From contig JANYDS010000012.1 of NCBI GenBank assembly GCA_025363475.1, positions 1 through 64,000 on the forward strand: a stretch of 64,000 nt of DNA, written 5' to 3'. The position numbers and the translations under genes are program-made. This document shows positions 59,797-64,000 of this stretch, one piece after another (the first letter of the stretch is position 1; each line of letters begins with the position of its first letter). The notes beneath the pieces are model-generated. The model was not told the origin of the DNA. It saw only the letters and a program-made list of their open reading frames with translations, and did not search any database. Origin of the DNA: Terriglobia bacterium. GTDB taxonomy: Bacteria > Acidobacteriota > Terriglobia > Bryobacterales > Bryobacteraceae.

Positions 59797-61323
59797 CTAT
59801 CGGGCTTTGAGGAAGCCGGACAAGCTGTCGGCAGCGTTGCCCTGAGTGCGGGCCAGGCTCAGTTTCGCCACGTTGTGGGCGAAAACGCTGTTGATGACAT
59901 CAAGCTCGGCCGAGGCTACCGCCGACTGCGCCTGCGAGACTTCGAGCGAATTCGTGATACCGGCGTCGAAACGCTGCCGGGTGAGATCCAGGGTTTCTTT
60001 CGTCACATCCAGATTGCGGCGCGAAACTTCTACCTGACTGGTGGCAGCCTGCATGTCGAGAAACGCATTCCGGACTTCGCTCTCCACACGGCTCTGCAAA
60101 TCTTCCAGTTCCGATTTGCGTAACTGAAGTGCGGCATCCGCCTGCTCGATATCGCCTTCCGTGCGACGACCCTGCCAGATGGGCACCCGGACGCTTCCAG
60201 TAATGGAAAACGTACCGTGGGAATTGAACACCGTTGAGCCGATGACGCCATAGTCCGCGTTGAAGGCAACGGTGGGGCGGCGTTCCGCCTGGGCTGCGGC
60301 TTTGGTCCGTTCCGAAGCCCGGATCTGCGTCTCTGCACCTTTGATATCGGCACGCTGGGCCAGCGCCTGGCGAACCGCAGCTTCTTCCGTTAAGACGGGC
60401 GGCGGGGCAAAGGGGATATCGTCGGTAAGGTCATAGTGATCATTCGGCGGCAGGCCGATGAGCCGCGCCAGACTGATTTTCTGCTTAGCCAGATCATTCT
60501 CCAGCGACACAACGCGCTGCTGCTGAGTGAGGGCCTGGACCTGGCTTCGGTTGACGTCGATTTGCGCAATCAGCCCGGCACTGCGTTGTTCGCCATTCTG
60601 TTTGAAGAGAACATCAGCGGTTTCATATTGCGACCGTGCCGCGATGACGCGGGCTTTGGCTGCGAGAGTCTGCAGATACGCGCCGCCCACCGCAAGCACC
60701 ACCAGATCTTTCGCATCTTTGGCGAAAAACTCATTGGCATGGAGCGTTTCCATGGTGGATCGGTAGTTGTTGATGGCGGAATAGTCGAGCACGGTCTGCG
60801 TCAAGCGCAGGCGGAGATCCATGTAATTGAACGGCCCAACCACAGTGGGGAAACTGAAGCCGGGGATGGGCGCAGTGATGTGAAAACCCTGTGCCGCCAG
60901 ATTGTTCTGTTGCACGGTATCGCTGGCTGTGGCGTAAATATTGGGTGTCAGCGCGGAATGGGAGACCAGGGTCTGGCCGTGGGCTTGTTGCATGGCGGCA
61001 GTGAGCCCGCGAGTGCCCAGGTTGAATTCCATACCGCGGTCCACCGCTTCTTTGAGCGAGAGCTTGCCTGAGAACGATTTGGCTGCGGTGCTGCTGGTGC
61101 TGCCGCTGTAGGGGCCGGAAACCTGGATGGATGGATTGATGGTGTTTACGCTCGTCGTCGCGCCAGGGATGGGCGCTTGCGTGGTGCCCACCGCGCCGCT
61201 GAGGGTCGTTCTGCCAGTGAGCGGAACTTGCACCGCAGCAGTCCCTGCCGGGATTGCCTGGCCGAACAATGAACCTGCGCTGAGAATTGTAATAGCGATT
61301 ACTGATTCGATCCGTAATTTCAT
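59797..61323 (-). CDS. TolC-family outer-membrane efflux protein
   Basis: A 508-residue exported protein (signal MKLRIESVIAITILSAGSLF). Two OEP repeats of long helices, with FSGKLSLKEAVDRGMEFNLG at the first and RTKAAAQAERRPTVAFNADY before the second; the C-terminal helices include LEDLQSRVESEVRNAFLDMQ. A low-complexity Ser/Thr/Gly stretch precedes the barrel part. It is the outer component of the ABC exporter whose inner membrane parts are encoded upstream. Confidence 0.9.
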   Translation of the reverse strand: MKLRIESVIAITILSAGSLFGQAIPAGTAAVQVPLTGRTTLSGAVGTTQAPIPGATTSVNTINPSIQVSGPYSGSTSSTAAKSFSGKLSLKEAVDRGMEFNLGTRGLTAAMQQAHGQTLVSHSALTPNIYATASDTVQQNNLAAQGFHITAPIPGFSFPTVVGPFNYMDLRLRLTQTVLDYSAINNYRSTMETLHANEFFAKDAKDLVVLAVGGAYLQTLAAKARVIAARSQYETADVLFKQNGEQRSAGLIAQIDVNRSQVQALTQQQRVVSLENDLAKQKISLARLIGLPPNDHYDLTDDIPFAPPPVLTEEAAVRQALAQRADIKGAETQIRASERTKAAAQAERRPTVAFNADYGVIGSTVFNSHGTFSITGSVRVPIWQGRRTEGDIEQADAALQLRKSELEDLQSRVESEVRNAFLDMQAATSQVEVSRRNLDVTKETLDLTRQRFDAGITNSLEVSQAQSAVASAELDVINSVFAHNVAKLSLARTQGNAADSLSGFLKAR

Positions 61324-61341
61324 GGATAAATATTCCTGTAA

Positions 61342-62508
61342 CTAACTAAGTTGCTTGCGGAACCGCCATACACTGAGCGAAACCATTACGACAGTGAAAA
61401 TTGAGAGGACCAGAAAATTGGGCCACAGTGTTTCGAGACCGCTGCCCTTGATCATGCTGGACCGGGCGATTACGCTGAAGTGGCGAATAGGATTGATCCT
61501 GACCAGGGGTTGCAGCCAGCCGGGTACCGCTTCGGCCGGAGTGACCGCGCCCGAGGCTGTGGTGAGCAGCGGGTTGACGAAGAAACTGGTGAGCTGGGCT
61601 TGAAACGCCGAATGCGTAAAAGTCGCCAGCACGGTGCCGATACCGATACCGGAGAGGATACAGAGCGCCGCGCCGGCGAAGAGGATCAGGATATTGCCCT
61701 CAAACGGGACATCAAAAACGAACTTGATAATCGCAGTGGCGAACAGCACCATCATGAACAGCAGGAAGAACAGCGGCGCAATCTTGGCGACAATGATTTC
61801 GTAAGTTCCGGCCGGGCACATGAGTAACTGTTCGATGGTTCCCTGTTCGCGCTCCTTCACCATCGAAGTAGCGGCGACGATGGAACCGTTCAGGATGATG
61901 AGCAGGCCGAAGATGCCTGTAACAACAAACCAGGTACCGACCAGACCAGGGTTATACAAATAGGTCGACGTCATCAGAGCCAGACCCTTGCGACTCAGTG
62001 CAGGGGCGGCGATCTGACTGAAGCGCGCATGAATACCCTGGGCACCCAGAGTGCGGTTGTACGTCAGAATCACGCCTTCCGCATAACCTTGCGCGATGGC
62101 TGCGGTGTTGGCGTTCATGGCATTGAGCAGGAACTGTACGGTGACTGGCCGGCCACGCTCAAGTTCGCCCGTATAATCGTGCGGAATCACAACGCCCGCG
62201 TCAAGCTCGCCTTTGCTGATGGCATCGCCCATCTTGTCTACCGAGTAGTAATAGCCTGCCATTCTGAAACTCTTACTCTCGGTAAGAGTGGAAGTCAGGT
62301 TGCGGCTTTCCGGAGTGCGGCTCTCGTCGATAATACCGAGTTTTAAGTTCGAGACAGTCGCGTTCAAAACAAAGCTGAACAGCAGCAACTGCAGCACTGG
62401 CGGCAAGATGAGCGACATGGCGAGACGCCGGTCGCGGCGGATCTGTGCGAACTCTTTCTTCAAGAGTGCGCGGATGCGATAACCGAAGAGGAATTGAATG
62501 AGTTTCAT
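61342..62508 (-). CDS. ABC-2 type permease (YbhR-like), second
   Basis: A 388-residue inner-membrane protein: long periplasmic loop between TM1 and TM2 (about residues 45-180), six TM helices, and the conserved GSIVAATSMVKEREQGTIEQ then LLMCPAGTYEI. Such half-permeases pair with a paralog (62519) and one ATPase. Substrate not predicted; drugs or lipids are typical. It lies 10 bases downstream of the first permease. Confidence 0.88.
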   Translation of the reverse strand: MKLIQFLFGYRIRALLKKEFAQIRRDRRLAMSLILPPVLQLLLFSFVLNATVSNLKLGIIDESRTPESRNLTSTLTESKSFRMAGYYYSVDKMGDAISKGELDAGVVIPHDYTGELERGRPVTVQFLLNAMNANTAAIAQGYAEGVILTYNRTLGAQGIHARFSQIAAPALSRKGLALMTSTYLYNPGLVGTWFVVTGIFGLLIILNGSIVAATSMVKEREQGTIEQLLMCPAGTYEIIVAKIAPLFFLLFMMVLFATAIIKFVFDVPFEGNILILFAGAALCILSGIGIGTVLATFTHSAFQAQLTSFFVNPLLTTASGAVTPAEAVPGWLQPLVRINPIRHFSVIARSSMIKGSGLETLWPNFLVLSIFTVVMVSLSVWRFRKQLS

Positions 62509-62518
62509 GTCTGGCCCC

Positions 62519-63625
62519 TTATGATTTCAGCTGCATACGGCGCATGTTACGCCAGGCGAGCGTATAGAAAATAGATCCGATGATCGCGATGATGCCGACC
62601 TTCCACCACACAGCGGGCCAGCCACCGCCCTGTAGCAGAGCGTCTCGCACGATATCGATGTAATACCGGCCCCAGATGAAATTCGACAGCCAGCGGATGG
62701 ATTCCGGAATGTTCTGGATCGGAAAAATAAGGCCCGACAGCATGAAGACGAGCAGGAATCCGCCGAGGGCTACCGCCTGCATGGCGGCGGCCTGATTGGG
62801 AATCGCCGCGCCAATCATAGTTCCGAATGACGACGTACAGAAGGCGTAGAGAATAGTCGCCACAATGAACGGCGTAGGGTCCCCCGCGAAAGACAAGCCG
62901 AAGTAAGTGAACAGAATCGTCAGCAACAACAGACATTCGCAGAACGCCACAATCATGAAGGTGAAAATCTTCCCCAGGATGAACTCATGCGCCGAGATAC
63001 TGGAGACATAGACCTGCAAAATGGTCTTCTGTTCACCCTCTTTCGCCGTAGCCAGCGTCGCCAGCAAAGGCGGAAACAGAGACAAGGCCAGCACGAATAT
63101 CCCTGGTCCGTAAAACTTCTTTGATGACCGCCCCGGGTTGTACCAGAAACGAATAGCGGCTTTGACAGGCTGCACACGGGCTGCGGCGCCGTTGGTCGTA
63201 TTCCAGGAGTTGGCGACCTGCGCCGAAAAACCGGCTATCAGACGCGCGGTATTGGAATCAGAACCATCAATCATCATCTGAACGGGAGAGTTGGTGCCGC
63301 GCGCGATGTCGCGTCCAAAGTGGTTGGGAATGATGAGCACCGCACGAGCCTCGTTCCTGATGAATGCTTCGTCCGGCGAAATTTTCGTTGAGAACGGAAT
63401 TACGTGGAAGGTGATGGACTGCCGGAACGCGTCGATAAAAAGATGCGACGAAGGAGAATCATCCAGGTCCTGCACGGCCACCGGAAGGTCTTCCACAGAC
63501 AGCGAGATGGCGTTGCCCATCAGCATGAGTTGCATGATCGGGAGGATCAGCGCCAGACTGAGGGCAAGCCGGTCCCGCACAATCTGGGTGAGTTCTTTTC
63601 TAACCTGAGCAAAGATTCGCCGCAT
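62519..63625 (-). CDS. ABC-2 type permease (YbhS-like), first
   Basis: A 368-residue inner-membrane permease with the same architecture: N-terminal helix (MRRIFAQVRKELTQIVRDRL), long periplasmic loop, then TAKEGEQKTILQVYVSSISA and GFLLVFMLSGLIFPIQNIPE. With the adjacent permease and the ATPase it would form the YbhFSR-type exporter. Starts nine bases after the ATPase stop. Confidence 0.88.
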   Translation of the reverse strand: MRRIFAQVRKELTQIVRDRLALSLALILPIMQLMLMGNAISLSVEDLPVAVQDLDDSPSSHLFIDAFRQSITFHVIPFSTKISPDEAFIRNEARAVLIIPNHFGRDIARGTNSPVQMMIDGSDSNTARLIAGFSAQVANSWNTTNGAAARVQPVKAAIRFWYNPGRSSKKFYGPGIFVLALSLFPPLLATLATAKEGEQKTILQVYVSSISAHEFILGKIFTFMIVAFCECLLLLTILFTYFGLSFAGDPTPFIVATILYAFCTSSFGTMIGAAIPNQAAAMQAVALGGFLLVFMLSGLIFPIQNIPESIRWLSNFIWGRYYIDIVRDALLQGGGWPAVWWKVGIIAIIGSIFYTLAWRNMRRMQLKS

Positions 63626-63634
63626 AGTTATCTC

Positions 63635-64000
63635 CTAGTCTTCCGATACAAACTTGCCCTGCTGGCGGGCCTTTTCCACGACGCTGATGAAAACGTCTTC
63701 GAGCGAGAACCGCCCTTCGCGCGCCGTGATCACTTTCATGCCGGCAAGTTCGATCCGGCTCGTAGTTGCGCGAATGGCGGCGGCGGCTTCGTCATCGGTA
63801 ATGACGTGCAGGCGGTCGCCGAAAAGTGACACCCGCCAGCGCTCCTCATCAGTCTTCAGCATTTCCATGGCGCGCTGGGGTTGATCTACAACAAATTCCA
63901 GCAAGTGTCCGCCCTGCGCACTCTTGATTGCAGTGGGGCTGCCTTCAGTTACCAGTTCGCCCGCCACCATGAAACCGAGCCGGTTGCACTGCTCGGCCTC
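63635..64000 (-). CDS. ABC transporter ATP-binding protein, C-terminal part (runs off right edge)
   Basis: The last 121 residues of an ATPase. The visible start is EAEQCNRLGFMVAGELVTEG, the end of the ATPase core with the D-loop/switch region; the remainder is the accessory C-terminal domain common to drug-type ABC-2 ATPases (FSLEDVFISVVEKARQQG). Walker A and signature motifs lie outside the window. First visible gene of the exporter operon; a HlyD-type periplasmic adaptor may lie further upstream. Confidence 0.85.
   Translation of the reverse strand, partial: EAEQCNRLGFMVAGELVTEGSPTAIKSAQGGHLLEFVVDQPQRAMEMLKTDEERWRVSLFGDRLHVITDDEAAAAIRATTSRIELAGMKVITAREGRFSLEDVFISVVEKARQQGKFVSED

Overview
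The window looks like a chromosomal segment of a GC-rich Acidobacteriota, probably of the Bryobacteraceae/Solibacterales group. This is inference from gene content: a PEP-CTERM sorting signal, a Ser/Thr kinase fused to a TolB-like propeller, a complete Tol-Pal operon typical of a two-membrane cell, tandem c-heme/copper proteins, and a 254-residue protein with an ALRHGLTG motif of a kind I associate with Solibacter-like genomes. No rRNA, CRISPR array or prophage was seen; there is one tRNA gene.

Layout. 1-15658: a decayed lipase copy, a frameshifted PEP-CTERM gene, several alpha/beta hydrolases, an alkylsulfatase-like metallo-beta-lactamase protein, oligopeptidase B, a CpxR/CpxA-like two-component pair, a LolA-like protein and a pair of M16 peptidases (one catalytic, one without the zinc site). 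15659-19044: an accessory patch. It holds what appears to be a complete IS1595-family transposon (16040-18565) with 27-28 bp inverted ends and an identical 8 bp target duplication. The transposon carries a three-gene passenger operon of unknown function (60 aa, DUF1828-like, DUF6978-like). Both ends contain inward sigma70-type promoters that appear to give leaderless mRNAs. A DUF6582-like gene and a fragment of a multidrug transporter follow. 19041-25426: short-chain fatty acid transporter, fumarylacetoacetase-family protein, Atp10-like protein and a 1167-residue protein with two patatin domains. 25530-32047: three paralogous CxxCH/copper-monooxygenase-like secreted proteins, a beta-sandwich partner and an AraC regulator with a likely direct-repeat operator.

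32106-37092 is the housekeeping operon ileS-lspA-lgt-pyrD. 37183-38780 is a small accessory patch: a frameshifted DUF4160 gene, DUF2442, a 97-aa protein ending in an SSB-like acidic tip, a twice-frameshifted helical gene and a small membrane protein. It is bordered by tRNA-Gln(CTG). 38986-42025 is an overlapping operon (LOR/SDH-type ornithine cyclodeaminase-like, queF, coiled-coil methyltransferase). HU with a Lys/Ala tail, TatA, SemiSWEET and RecN follow. 45001-50039 is tolQ-tolR-tolA-tolB-pal-cpoB, with an extra Ig-like domain in Pal. Then come fabI, two tandem VanZ-like membrane proteins lacking ordinary start codons, a kinase-regulator pair, a fatty acid desaturase whose start codon lies in a long hairpin, and Cu/Zn SOD.

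55867-59741 contains three damaged or incomplete toxin-antitoxin loci (PIN, BrnT, HicB) in which the antitoxin is intact and the toxin is decayed or absent, flanking the large Ser/Thr kinase. The window ends in a TolC-permease-permease-ATPase ABC export operon that runs off the right edge. The best candidates for something undescribed are the passenger operon of the IS1595-type transposon with its promoter-bearing ends, and the start-codon hairpin of the desaturase.
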